Below are positions 42,803 to 51,691 of a stretch of 64,000 nucleotides of DNA, one piece after another (positions within the stretch are counted from its first letter, which is position 1; every line of letters begins with the position of its first letter). A program made the position numbers and the translations under genes. The DNA is taken from assembly GCF_050433445.1 (NCBI RefSeq), contig NZ_JBNPXF010000015.1, positions 8,018 through 72,017 on the forward strand. Reading direction: 5' to 3'. This DNA is from Kroppenstedtia sanguinis (GTDB taxonomy: Bacteria > Bacillota > Bacilli > Thermoactinomycetales > DSM-45169). The notes beneath the pieces are model-generated. The model saw only the letters and a program-made list of their open reading frames with translations, was not told the origin of the DNA and did not search any database.

Positions 42803-44704
42803 ATGAAAACCATCTTCCGGAATTCCGGATTGTATATACTACTCATCCTTGTCACCGTCGGGATCGCAAACCTATTTTGGAACCCCGGTACGGAGACGGA
42901 AACGTTAACCTATACCAAGTACCAGCAAAAGCTGGAACAGGGCAAGATCTCAGAAGCGACCGTGCGCCCGGAAGGGGGCACCTACCATATTGAAGGGAAA
43001 TACAGCAAAGGGGTCAACAAGACATTTACGACCAATGGTCCTTACGGAGAAGGCAGTACCGTTATTCAGGACCTGAAAAAGGCTGGCGTCAATACAACGG
43101 TCGAGAAGGCGAAGAGCGACTCCATCTGGCTTACGCTGTTCACTTCGATTATTCCCTTTGCCATCATGCTTCTTCTTTTCTTTGTTCTATTCAGCAATGC
43201 CCAGGGTGGCGGCAACCGGGTAATGAACTTCGGCAAGAGCAAAGCCAAGATGTACAACGAGGAGAAGAAGAAAGTCACCTTTGGAGACGTGGCTGGAGCC
43301 GATGAAGAGAAGACCGAGTTGGTGGAAGTGGTCGACTTCCTCAAGGACCCCCGCAAATTTGCCGCTGTGGGTGCCCGTATTCCCAAGGGAGTGCTGTTGG
43401 TAGGCCCTCCGGGAACAGGTAAAACTCTCTTGGCCCGGGCTGTGGCCGGTGAAGCCGGCGTTCCCTTCTTCAGCATCAGTGGTTCCGACTTCGTTGAAAT
43501 GTTTGTCGGGGTAGGAGCCTCTCGCGTTCGCGACTTGTTTGAACAAGCGAAGAAAAATGCTCCTTGTATTATCTTTATCGATGAGATCGACGCCGTCGGA
43601 CGCCAACGGGGTGCCGGACTGGGTGGCGGTCACGATGAGCGGGAGCAGACTTTGAACCAATTGCTGGTGGAGATGGATGGGTTTGGGGCCAACGAAGGAA
43701 TTATTATGATGGCGGCCACCAACCGCCCGGATATCCTCGATCCGGCTCTCCTTCGTCCTGGACGCTTTGACCGTCAAATCACGGTCAATCGTCCGGATGT
43801 TAAGGGTCGTGAAGAAGTGCTCAAAGTTCATGCCCGGAACAAGCCTTTGTCTGATGATGTCAAGCTGAAAACCATCGCCCAACGCACTACTGGGTTTACC
43901 GGGGCTGATCTGGAAAACTTGCTCAACGAAGCAGCACTGCTGGCGGCTCGTCGTAGTAAGCGGAAAGTGACGATGGCCGAGGTGGATGAAGCAATCGACC
44001 GCGTGATCGCCGGACCGGAGAAGAAGAGCCGCCTGATCAGCGAGAAGGAAAAGAAGACGATCATTTACCACGAAGGCGGTCACGCCGTAGTGGGGTACTT
44101 CCTGGAGCACGCGGAGACAGTTCATAAAATCACCGTCGTCCCTCGGGGACAGGCAGGGGGATACGTGGTGATGTTGCCTAAGGAAGACCGGATGCTGTTG
44201 ACCAAAAGTGAGTTGCTGGATCGGGTGACCGGTCTGTTGGGGGGGCGGGCGGCTGAAGAAGTGGTCTTCAACGAAGTGAGCACCGGCGCTTCCAATGACT
44301 TCGAAAAGGCGACCAGTATCGTGCGTAGCATGATCACCGAGTACGGGATGAGTGAACGATTGGCTCCGATGCAATTTGGGCGCAGTCAGGGTCAGGTCTT
44401 CCTGGGTCGGGACCTTGGTCATGAGCAGAATTATTCCGATGCCGTCGCCCACGAAATCGATATGGAAATGCAGGAAATGATCAGCAGTTGTTATCAGAAG
44501 GCGAAGGATATCCTGATTGAAAAACGGGATAAACTGGAACTGCTCGCTGAGACTCTCTACAAGAAAGAGACCTTGGATGCTGACGAGATCCGTCAATTGA
44601 TGGACAACGGGAAGTTGGATCAACCCATCGACGTTCATATTCAGAGTCAGTCCGATGAGGAGAAGTCCGCAGACGAAAAGGATTCCGAGGATGAGCAGAA
44701 ATAA
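42803..44704 (+). CDS. ftsH: ATP-dependent zinc metalloprotease FtsH
   Basis: This 633-residue membrane protease has two N-terminal membrane helices (about residues 7-25 and 110-130) around a short extracellular domain. The AAA+ module has Walker A GPPGTGKT near residue 200, Walker B IIFIDEIDAVG and the second region of homology RPGRFDRQ. The zinc-protease motif is HEGGH near residue 423. It degrades misfolded membrane proteins and regulators such as Spo0E. The acidic, lysine-rich tail is usual. A terminator follows. Confidence 0.98.
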   Translation: MKTIFRNSGLYILLILVTVGIANLFWNPGTETETLTYTKYQQKLEQGKISEATVRPEGGTYHIEGKYSKGVNKTFTTNGPYGEGSTVIQDLKKAGVNTTVEKAKSDSIWLTLFTSIIPFAIMLLLFFVLFSNAQGGGNRVMNFGKSKAKMYNEEKKKVTFGDVAGADEEKTELVEVVDFLKDPRKFAAVGARIPKGVLLVGPPGTGKTLLARAVAGEAGVPFFSISGSDFVEMFVGVGASRVRDLFEQAKKNAPCIIFIDEIDAVGRQRGAGLGGGHDEREQTLNQLLVEMDGFGANEGIIMMAATNRPDILDPALLRPGRFDRQITVNRPDVKGREEVLKVHARNKPLSDDVKLKTIAQRTTGFTGADLENLLNEAALLAARRSKRKVTMAEVDEAIDRVIAGPEKKSRLISEKEKKTIIYHEGGHAVVGYFLEHAETVHKITVVPRGQAGGYVVMLPKEDRMLLTKSELLDRVTGLLGGRAAEEVVFNEVSTGASNDFEKATSIVRSMITEYGMSERLAPMQFGRSQGQVFLGRDLGHEQNYSDAVAHEIDMEMQEMISSCYQKAKDILIEKRDKLELLAETLYKKETLDADEIRQLMDNGKLDQPIDVHIQSQSDEEKSADEKDSEDEQK

Positions 44705-44718
44705 ATGATTTTACCCAG

Positions 44719-44746
44719 AGATGCCCCCACGGGGGCGTCTTTTTTA
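44719..44746 (+). terminator. ftsH terminator
   Basis: AGATGCCCCC and GGGGGCGTCT form the stem with a 2-nt loop, followed by TTTTTT. Confidence 0.9.
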
Positions 44747-45008
44747 TCCTGGAATATTGTCAGGGCAGGCGACCCGGTTGATCGACCCTATGGAAATGGA
44801 TATGCTAAAATAGCCATGATGATCAGGGCAGGAGGGCCGTTGAAACCAGGGTGAATCGCAATGTTCCGGCAATCCGTTTTTCCATGTACAGGAAGAGGCA
44901 GAGGTTTAAACTGGCGCGGATATGGTGTAAAAGTGGCAGCATCCGTATAACCTATCTCAGAGAGCTACCGGCCAGCCGTTGAATCAGGAATGGGAGGAGC
45001 ATGCTGAA

Positions 45009-46706
45009 TTGGTGACCAAAAAAACGGAGAAGAAGATCCCCAGTGACATTGAAATCGCCCAAGAGGCAATGATGCAACCGATTGGAGAGATCGCTGCTCG
45101 CTTAGGGCTGGAGGAAGAGGACCTGGAGCTGTTCGGTAAGTACAAAGCCAAGATTTCCTCGGCAGTCTGGGACCGGATTCAATCTCGTCCTGACGGACGG
45201 TTGATCCTGGTTACCGCCATCAGTCCCACTCCTGCTGGGGAAGGGAAGTCCACCGTCACAGTCGGTCTCGGTCAGGGACTCAACCGGATTGGGAAAAAAG
45301 CCGCTGTCGCCCTGCGGGAACCCTCCCTTGGCCCCAGTATGGGGATTAAAGGGGGAGCTGCTGGCGGCGGGTACTCGCAAGTGTTGCCCATGGAGGAGAT
45401 CAATCTTCACTTTACCGGGGATTTTCATGCGATTACCTCCGCTCATAACGCCATATCTGCGGTGATCGACAACCATCTTCATCAGGGGAATTCTCTGGGG
45501 ATCGATCCTCGGCGCATTCTCTGGAAACGGGTGTTGGATCTGAACGACCGGGCTCTGCGCCATATTGTGGTAGGACTGGGAGGTAAAGCCCATGGGATGC
45601 CACGGGAGGACGGGTTTGACATCACTGTGGCTTCGGAGCTGATGGCTATCCTGTGCCTGGCTCGGGATCTGGAAGACCTGAAGGAACGGATCAGTCGGAT
45701 TCTAGTCGCCTATCGTTGGGACGGTTCCCCGGTGACTGTAGCCGACCTGGGCGTGCAGGGAGCAGCGGCACTCCTTCTAAAAGATGCGATTCGTCCCAAC
45801 CTGGTTCAGACATTGGAGAACACACCGGCATTTGTCCACGGAGGCCCATTCGCCAACATCGCTCATGGCTGTAACAGTCTGGTCGCTACTCGTCATGCCC
45901 TGAAACTCTCGGAGTACACCGTGACGGAGGCGGGATTCGGGGCGGACCTGGGGGCGGAGAAGTTTCTCCACATCAAAAGTCGCATCGGCGATCTCCAGCC
46001 GGATGTGGCCGTGATTGTAGCTACGGTCCGAGCTTTGAAAATGCATGGCGGAATGGCGAAGAAGGATCTGCAAACCCCAAATCTCGCTGCTTTACGCCAG
46101 GGGCTGCCCAACCTGGAACGCCACCTGGAGACGATGCGGAACTTCGGTCTGGCCCATGTGGTGGCGATCAACCGATTTCCCACGGATACGGAGGAAGAAT
46201 TGGAATTGATCCGTCAATGGTGCGAAGAGCGAGGGGTGCCTGTCTCCCTAACGGAAGTCTGGGAGCACGGGGGTGCCGGCGGAGAGGACCTCGCCAAAAA
46301 AGTAGTTCAGTTGGCGGAGTCAGGTACCTCCCATCTGCAATTTCAATATGATCTGGACCAACCCATTCGGACCAAGATCGCGGCGATCGCTCGCCAGGTT
46401 TACGGAGCCGAGGGGGTGGAATACAGTCCCCAGGCGGAGAAACAGATGGAGGAGATTGAAGCCAATGGATGGGAGCAATTACCGATCTGTATGGCCAAGA
46501 CCCAGTATTCCCTCTCTGATGACCCGGCGTTACTGGGGCGGCCGGAGCATTTCACTCTCCATGTGAGGGAGTTGCGCCCTTCTGTGGGAGCAGGTTTTCT
46601 AGTTGCGCTAACGGGGAATATGTTGACCATGCCGGGTCTGCCCAAACAACCTGCCGCCCTGGGTATGGACGTGGATGCTGCGGGAAGGGTATCGGGATTG
46701 TTTTGA
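45009..46706 (+). CDS. fhs: Formate-tetrahydrofolate ligase
   Basis: This enzyme of about 565 residues makes 10-formyl-THF from formate, ATP and THF. The N-terminal PSDIEIAQEAMMQPI, the ATP loop TPAGEGKSTVTVGL, EPSLGPSMGIKGGAAGGGYS, NLHFTGDFHAI and the C-terminal TGNMLTMPGLPKQPAA are family signatures. AGGAG lies 9 nt before the TTG at 45009. GTG 45012 is an alternative. B. subtilis lacks fhs. Here it separates ftsH from coaX. The 260-bp leader shows no riboswitch I recognise. Confidence 0.95.
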   Translation: MVTKKTEKKIPSDIEIAQEAMMQPIGEIAARLGLEEEDLELFGKYKAKISSAVWDRIQSRPDGRLILVTAISPTPAGEGKSTVTVGLGQGLNRIGKKAAVALREPSLGPSMGIKGGAAGGGYSQVLPMEEINLHFTGDFHAITSAHNAISAVIDNHLHQGNSLGIDPRRILWKRVLDLNDRALRHIVVGLGGKAHGMPREDGFDITVASELMAILCLARDLEDLKERISRILVAYRWDGSPVTVADLGVQGAAALLLKDAIRPNLVQTLENTPAFVHGGPFANIAHGCNSLVATRHALKLSEYTVTEAGFGADLGAEKFLHIKSRIGDLQPDVAVIVATVRALKMHGGMAKKDLQTPNLAALRQGLPNLERHLETMRNFGLAHVVAINRFPTDTEEELELIRQWCEERGVPVSLTEVWEHGGAGGEDLAKKVVQLAESGTSHLQFQYDLDQPIRTKIAAIARQVYGAEGVEYSPQAEKQMEEIEANGWEQLPICMAKTQYSLSDDPALLGRPEHFTLHVRELRPSVGAGFLVALTGNMLTMPGLPKQPAALGMDVDAAGRVSGLF

Positions 46707-46760
46707 CAGGATCCGGGATGGACTCCTGTGACCTGGATCCCAAAAGCGGGGGACTGCTGA

Positions 46761-47528
46761 ATGCTTCTGGCGATGGATGTCGGTAATACCAACATTGATT
46801 TTGGCATATACAGAGGGGATGAACTGCTCTATCATTGGCGAGTCCAAACGGATAAGCAGTCTACAGAAGATGAGTACGGCATGCGGCTGAAAAATTTGTT
46901 TGGGCATGTGGGGATCCGATTGGAGGAGATTGACGGGATCATTATCTGTTCTGTGGTCCCTCCTCTCACCCATGTCCTGAAATTGCTCACGCGAAAATAT
47001 TTTCAGGTCCAGCCGTTGATTGTCGGGCCTGGGGTGAAGACGGGACTCAATATCCAGTATGAAAATCCCCGGGAGGTTGGCACCGACCGCATCGTCAACG
47101 CCGTTGCTGCCATCGGTCGGTTTGGGGCGCCAGTGATCGTGGTCGATTTCGGGACAGCGACCACGTTCTGCTTTATCGATGAGAGAGGACATTATGTCGG
47201 AGGGGCGATCACCCCTGGGATCACCATCTCTGCAGAGGCCTTGTATCAACGGGCTTCCCAGCTCACCCGGGTGGAAATCGTCCAACCTGAGAGCGTGATC
47301 GGACGGAACACCATCAAGGCGGTTCAAGCCGGCGTTTACTACGGCTATGTGGGGACCGTGGATGGGATTGTCACCCGGATGAAAGCCTTGATGAAGAAAC
47401 CACCGACCGTGGTTGCCACCGGGGGACTGGCGGAGCTGATCTGTGCAGAGACCCGCACCATTGATGTAGTGGATCCCTTGCTTACACTGAAGGGATTGAA
47501 AATGATCTACGATCGGAATTCCAATTGA
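46761..47528 (+). CDS. coaX: Type III pantothenate kinase
   Basis: This 255-residue acetate/sugar-kinase-fold enzyme phosphorylates pantothenate, the first step of CoA synthesis. The phosphate loop is MDVGNTNIDFGIY; PREVGTDRIVNAVAA and VVDFGTATTFCFID are the other signatures, with GGAITPGITIS. The ATG at 46761 follows GGGGGACTGCTGA. It is followed by hslO, as in B. subtilis (yacB-yacC). Confidence 0.96.
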   Translation: MLLAMDVGNTNIDFGIYRGDELLYHWRVQTDKQSTEDEYGMRLKNLFGHVGIRLEEIDGIIICSVVPPLTHVLKLLTRKYFQVQPLIVGPGVKTGLNIQYENPREVGTDRIVNAVAAIGRFGAPVIVVDFGTATTFCFIDERGHYVGGAITPGITISAEALYQRASQLTRVEIVQPESVIGRNTIKAVQAGVYYGYVGTVDGIVTRMKALMKKPPTVVATGGLAELICAETRTIDVVDPLLTLKGLKMIYDRNSN

Positions 47529-47588
47529 GGTGAACGGGACTCTGCATGGCGTGTTTTTTCACAGTCGACGGAAAGTGAGGATGTCAAA

Positions 47589-48473
47589 ATGACCGCAGTA
47601 CAGGATTACGCGATCCGGGGCACCGCATATCAGGGGTTTGTACGGGCTTTTGCCTGTGTGACCACCGACATGATGAATGAGATGCAAAAGCGTCATCAAA
47701 CCTGGCCTATCGCCAGCGCCGCCTTGGGACGAACGGTGTCGGCGGGAGCGATGATGGGGATGGCGATGAAAAATGACTCCGACAAAATGACGATCCGAGT
47801 CCAAGGGGATGGCCCCTTAGGGCAGATCCTGGTCGATGTGGAGTCTGGGGGAAGGGTTCGGGGCTACGTGCAAAATCCGGTGGTGGATCTGCCTCACAAT
47901 GCCCAGGGAAAGTTGAATGTGGGTGGGGGCGTGGGCCAAGGAACCCTGAGTGTGGTTCAAGATCTGGGTCTAAAGGAGCCCTATCAAGGGAGCGTCGACT
48001 TGGTCTCCGGAGAGCTGGGGGATGATTTCACCTATTACCTGACGGTCTCGGAACAGATTCCCTCCTCTGTGGGAGTGGGGGTCCTGGTGGCTCCCGATGG
48101 AGGGATCCTCCATTCCGGCGGCTTTATCGTTCAGCTGATGCCCGGTGCTGAAGAACAATTGATCGCAGACTTGGAACAACGGATCCAGCACATGCCTTCC
48201 GTCACGCAATTGATGGAAAAAGGAGACCGTCCCGAGGATCTTCTCTACCGAATCCTGGGGGACAGTCTGAAAATCAACGAACAGCAACCCCTCAGCTTCC
48301 ACTGTCACTGCTCCCGAGAGCGGGTGGAAAATACCTTGCGCAGTCTGGGCAAGGATGAATTACAACAATTGATCGAGGAGCAGGGATCAGCGGAAGTGAT
48401 CTGTCATTTTTGTAATGAAGTTTACCAGGTGCCCAAACCGGATCTGGAGAAATTGGTGCAAGAGGCCAATTGA
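47589..48473 (+). CDS. hslO: Redox-regulated chaperone Hsp33
   Basis: This 294-residue chaperone is activated when its zinc-binding cysteines oxidise. The N-terminal substrate domain includes TVSAGAMMGMAMKN and GPLGQILVD. The C-terminal zinc switch has CxC (C239, C241) and CxxC (C272, C275) in FHCHCSRE and CHFCNEVY. The ATG follows GTGAGGATG. The start and 294-residue length match the family. Confidence 0.97.
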   Translation: MTAVQDYAIRGTAYQGFVRAFACVTTDMMNEMQKRHQTWPIASAALGRTVSAGAMMGMAMKNDSDKMTIRVQGDGPLGQILVDVESGGRVRGYVQNPVVDLPHNAQGKLNVGGGVGQGTLSVVQDLGLKEPYQGSVDLVSGELGDDFTYYLTVSEQIPSSVGVGVLVAPDGGILHSGGFIVQLMPGAEEQLIADLEQRIQHMPSVTQLMEKGDRPEDLLYRILGDSLKINEQQPLSFHCHCSRERVENTLRSLGKDELQQLIEEQGSAEVICHFCNEVYQVPKPDLEKLVQEAN

Positions 48474-48587
48474 AAAGTACGATGCAGTCCGATCCACATC
48501 CAGTGGACTCGGGCTGTTTTCTTTTTGGGGGCATGAGTGGGGCTGGGGAGGAAGAAAATAGAGAGGAAAACCCGTTGCTAACTTGAA

Positions 48588-48648
48588 ATTGACAGAGCGA
48601 GGGCGGATTGGTACGATAAAACCATAAATACCAACCGAACTACTTGGT
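48588..48648 (+). promoter_or_regulatory. cysK promoter with CymR-like operator
   Basis: TTGACA (48588-48593) and TACGAT (48611-48616) are 17 bp apart. Just after the start point lies a perfect inverted repeat, TACCAA-N9-TTGGTA (48628-48648), within an A/T-rich frame like the CymR operators of B. subtilis cysteine genes. CymR with CysK represses such genes when cysteine is plentiful. Assignment to CymR is inference. Confidence 0.7.
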
Positions 48649-48665
48649 AAAAAGGGGAGGCCATT

Positions 48666-49592
48666 ATGCGCGTTGCCAACAGCATTACTGATCTCATCGG
48701 GGAAACCCCTATTGTGAAGTTGAATCGCATTGTAGGCAAATCAGACGCTGACATCTATCTGAAACTGGAATATTTCAACCCTGGGAGCAGTGTGAAAGAC
48801 CGGATCGCCCTTAGCATGATCGAAGACGCAGAGGAACGGGGGGAATTGAAGCCAGGGGATACGATCCTGGAGCCTACCAGTGGAAACACGGGAATCGGGT
48901 TGGCTATGGTCGCAGCGGCCAAGGGGTATCGAGCGATTCTGGTGATGCCGGATACTATGAGTATGGAACGGCGCAACCTCCTACGGGCCTATGGGGCGGA
49001 ACTGGTGCTTACACCTGGAGCCGAGGGGATGAAGGGAGCCATCGCCAAAGCAGAAGAGTTGGCCGCTACCCGCCAGGATGTGTTCATGCCGCAACAGTTT
49101 AACAATCCGGCCAACGTGAAGATTCATGCAGAGACGACGGGGCCGGAGCTCATCAAACAGATGGGCGGCCAGGTGGATGCCTTTGTAGCTGGGGTGGGCA
49201 CCGGCGGAACCATTACCGGTGTCGGGAAAGTTCTGAAAGAGCAGATTCCCGATATTCATATCGTCGCAGTGGAACCCACCGCTTCTCCTGTCCTCTCCGG
49301 TGGCCAACCCAGTCCCCATAAGATCCAGGGGATTGGAGCCGGGTTTGTCCCGGAGATTCTGGATCGGGAGATCTATGATGAAGTGATCACCATCGACAAC
49401 GAAGAAGCTTTTACATGGGCTCGCCGGCTGGCCCGGGAAGAAGGGATCCTCGGGGGGATCTCCTCTGGAGCTGCTGTCGCCGCCTCTATGAAGGTGGCTC
49501 GCCGGTTGGGAGAAGGCAAACGGGTGTTGACAGTGATCCCCAGCAATGGGGAGCGCTACTTGACCACTCAGCTGTACCAATTTGAAGAGTGA
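48666..49592 (+). CDS. cysK: Cysteine synthase (O-acetylserine sulfhydrylase)
   Basis: This 308-residue PLP enzyme makes cysteine from O-acetylserine and sulfide. The PLP lysine is K44 in NPGSSVKDRIA. The substrate loop is PTSGNTGIGLA and the phosphate cradle GVGTGGTITGVGK. In B. subtilis CysK also binds CymR and controls its activity. AAAGGGGAGG precedes the ATG. A terminator follows, so it is monocistronic. Confidence 0.98.
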   Translation: MRVANSITDLIGETPIVKLNRIVGKSDADIYLKLEYFNPGSSVKDRIALSMIEDAEERGELKPGDTILEPTSGNTGIGLAMVAAAKGYRAILVMPDTMSMERRNLLRAYGAELVLTPGAEGMKGAIAKAEELAATRQDVFMPQQFNNPANVKIHAETTGPELIKQMGGQVDAFVAGVGTGGTITGVGKVLKEQIPDIHIVAVEPTASPVLSGGQPSPHKIQGIGAGFVPEILDREIYDEVITIDNEEAFTWARRLAREEGILGGISSGAAVAASMKVARRLGEGKRVLTVIPSNGERYLTTQLYQFEE

Positions 49593-49603
49593 GGCTGGAT
49601 CTG

Positions 49604-49627
49604 GCCCCGCGTGAGCGGGGCTTTTTT
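49604..49627 (+). terminator. cysK terminator
   Basis: GCCCCGC and GCGGGGC with a 4-nt loop, followed by TTTTTT. Confidence 0.92.
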
Positions 49628-49800
49628 CCTGTTGAAAGGGGCGAGGGGAAGGGGAAAGGACACCTTTTTTCCCCGCCGGTTTTGTTGTAAACTGGGGGAA
49701 GGGTTTTGTGCAATCAATCACAACATGACAGCAGGCCTACGGGAGGCAGACCGCTGTCAGCCAAGGATATAGATTCCAGCCGATGTGGAGGAGAGAACCC

Positions 49801-50658
49801 TTGACACAAACGACGCTAACTCCCTTCCGGCCGATCCAGGCCGGTGCCTTTACCTTGCCCACAGACCGACGTACTGTGGTGATGGGGATTCTCAATATTA
49901 CTCCCGATTCTTTTTCCGACGGAGGGAAGTATCATCAGATGGAGTCGGCGATGAACCGCGCTCGGCAACTGGTGGCGGATGGTGCCGACCTGATCGATGT
50001 GGGAGGCGAATCCACCCGACCGGGATATACTCCCGTCTCCTTGGAGGAGGAGTTGCAACGGGTGATCCCTGTCATCCGTGAACTATCTCAAACCATCGAC
50101 GTACCTATCTCCATCGACACCACCAAGGCGGAGGTGGCCCGGCAGGCGGTGGAAGCGGGTGCCCATATCATCAATGATCAGTGGGGATGCAAAAAAGACC
50201 CCGACATGGCCCGAACCGCAGCGGAACTGGATGTACCAGTAATCCTGATGCATAATCGGGAGGAAGCCCGTTATCACTCCCTGATGGAAGAGGTCTGTGC
50301 CGACTTGATGGAATGTGTGGACATCGCCCGCAGGGCGGGAGTCAAAGAAGAGCGAATCATCCTTGATCCGGGGATTGGCTTCGGCAAGACCCATTCGCAA
50401 AATCTGACGGTAATGAACCATCTGGAGCAGATCGTGGAACTGGGCTTTCCCGTTCTCCTCGGCACCTCTCGCAAATCCCTGGTCGGACGTACCCTGGATC
50501 TGCCGGTGGAAGAGCGAGTGGAAGGGACCGGGGCGACGGTCACCTTGGGGATTGCCAAGGGTTGCCGGATGGTGCGTGTTCACGATGTGAAAGAGATGGT
50601 CCGGTTCTCTCGTATGACGGATGCCATGGTGAATGCTTCCGCTGGAGGGGATCTCTGA
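49801..50658 (+). CDS. folP: Dihydropteroate synthase
   Basis: This 285-residue TIM-barrel enzyme condenses p-aminobenzoate with dihydropterin pyrophosphate and is the sulfonamide target. Signatures are VMGILNITPDSFSDGG, DLIDVGGESTRPG and LLGTSRKSLVG. GGAGGAGAG lies 6 nt before the TTG at 49801. The pab genes that precede it in B. subtilis are missing here. The stop overlaps the folB start (TGATG), the first link of a folP-folB-folK operon. Confidence 0.97.
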   Translation: MTQTTLTPFRPIQAGAFTLPTDRRTVVMGILNITPDSFSDGGKYHQMESAMNRARQLVADGADLIDVGGESTRPGYTPVSLEEELQRVIPVIRELSQTIDVPISIDTTKAEVARQAVEAGAHIINDQWGCKKDPDMARTAAELDVPVILMHNREEARYHSLMEEVCADLMECVDIARRAGVKEERIILDPGIGFGKTHSQNLTVMNHLEQIVELGFPVLLGTSRKSLVGRTLDLPVEERVEGTGATVTLGIAKGCRMVRVHDVKEMVRFSRMTDAMVNASAGGDL

Positions 50659-51020
50659 TGGACAAGATCTTTTTCAACGGAATGGCTTTTTATGCTTATC
50701 ATGGTGTATTCCCTGAGGAGAACCGGCTGGGGCAACGGTTTCTCGTCGATCTGGAATTGGGCCTTCACTTCCAAGCAGCGGCAGAGACAGATGATCTCCG
50801 GCAAACGGTGAACTATGCCGAGGTGTATGAGGCGGTGCAGGCCGAGGTGGAGGGGAACACCTATGCCTTGCTGGAAACTTTGGCGGAGCGGATCGCCGAT
50901 CGCTTGTTGACTGGTTTTCCGGTGGAAGAGGTGCAAGTCCGGGTCACCAAACCGGATCCGCCGATTCCGGGCTACTACCAGTCTGTCGGAGTAGAGATCC
51001 AGCGGAGGCAACCGCGATGA
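50658..51020 (+). CDS. folB: Dihydroneopterin aldolase
   Basis: This 120-residue enzyme converts dihydroneopterin to 6-hydroxymethyl-dihydropterin. Motifs are FFNGMAFYAYHGVFPEENRL, the catalytic NYAEVYEAV and VRVTKPDPPIPGYYQSVGVE. It starts on the ATG overlapping the folP stop, and its own stop overlaps the folK start by 4 bp, so translation of the three is coupled. Confidence 0.97.
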   Translation: MDKIFFNGMAFYAYHGVFPEENRLGQRFLVDLELGLHFQAAAETDDLRQTVNYAEVYEAVQAEVEGNTYALLETLAERIADRLLTGFPVEEVQVRVTKPDPPIPGYYQSVGVEIQRRQPR

Positions 51021-51571
51021 ACCAGACCGTGACTGCCTACCTCGGTCTGGGAAGCAATCTGGGAGACCGCCGGCTTCAGCTGGAGGAGGCGCTCCTCCGC
51101 TTGCACCGGCGAGAAGGGATTCAACTCACCCAGCTCTCTTCGCTGTATGAGACAGCACCGGTGGGTTTCCTTGATCAACCCTACTTTCTCAATCTATGTG
51201 CGGAAATCCAGACGACCTTGTCCCCAGAGTCTCTCCTCTGGGAATTATTGCAAGTGGAACAGGAACTTCATCGAGTGCGCCGGGTGCGATGGGGTCCACG
51301 CACGATCGATGTGGATTTGCTCTTGTATAGCGACCAGATTTTGCAGGAAGAGAAGTTGATCCTTCCTCATCCCCGCATGATCGAGCGTCCCTTTGTCCTG
51401 ATCCCCTTGGCGGAGATTGCGAGGGAAGTGAAGGTCCCCGGAACCGGAAAAACCGTCGGCCAGTGGCGGGAGGAGATGGGAAGCCCCGAGGATGTGGTCC
51501 CATGCAGCGACCCACTCACCCTGGCGCAGGTAACGAACGATCTAGAAGCAAATGTTCACAGGGAGGATTAG
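51017..51571 (+). CDS. folK: HPPK, 6-hydroxymethyl-dihydropterin pyrophosphokinase
   Basis: This 184-residue enzyme activates the pterin for FolP. The family motifs are YLGLGSNLGDR, the pterin-binding TAPVGFLDQPYFLNL and the metal-binding RWGPRTIDVDLLLY. The ATG overlaps the end of folB (ATGA). The C-terminal 15 residues extend past the usual domain. dusB follows after about 120 bp with its own strong ribosome-binding site. Confidence 0.97.
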   Translation: MNQTVTAYLGLGSNLGDRRLQLEEALLRLHRREGIQLTQLSSLYETAPVGFLDQPYFLNLCAEIQTTLSPESLLWELLQVEQELHRVRRVRWGPRTIDVDLLLYSDQILQEEKLILPHPRMIERPFVLIPLAEIAREVKVPGTGKTVGQWREEMGSPEDVVPCSDPLTLAQVTNDLEANVHRED

Positions 51572-51691
51572 GGGATTCATAGGGAGCCGTCTTGGAATCG
51601 GCAGAACTTGGGCGCCGCAATGTGAAGCCCCACCCCATCGTCCCAGATGCAGGATAGGACCCTACGGAGCGGCTAAAAGGAGGTGTTTCAG

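Noticed and set aside
43187..44638. 483-codon minus-strand open frame opposite ftsH
   Set aside because: It is a shadow of ftsH codon use. The composition is His/Gln-rich and not protein-like.
44747..45008. ZTP or THF riboswitch before fhs
   Set aside because: I looked for the conserved cores and did not see them. A covariance-model search would decide.
51572..51691. Gene or mobile element between folK and dusB
   Set aside because: One short string resembles part of element C (AATGTGAAGCCCCACCCC), but there are no terminal repeats or coding frame.
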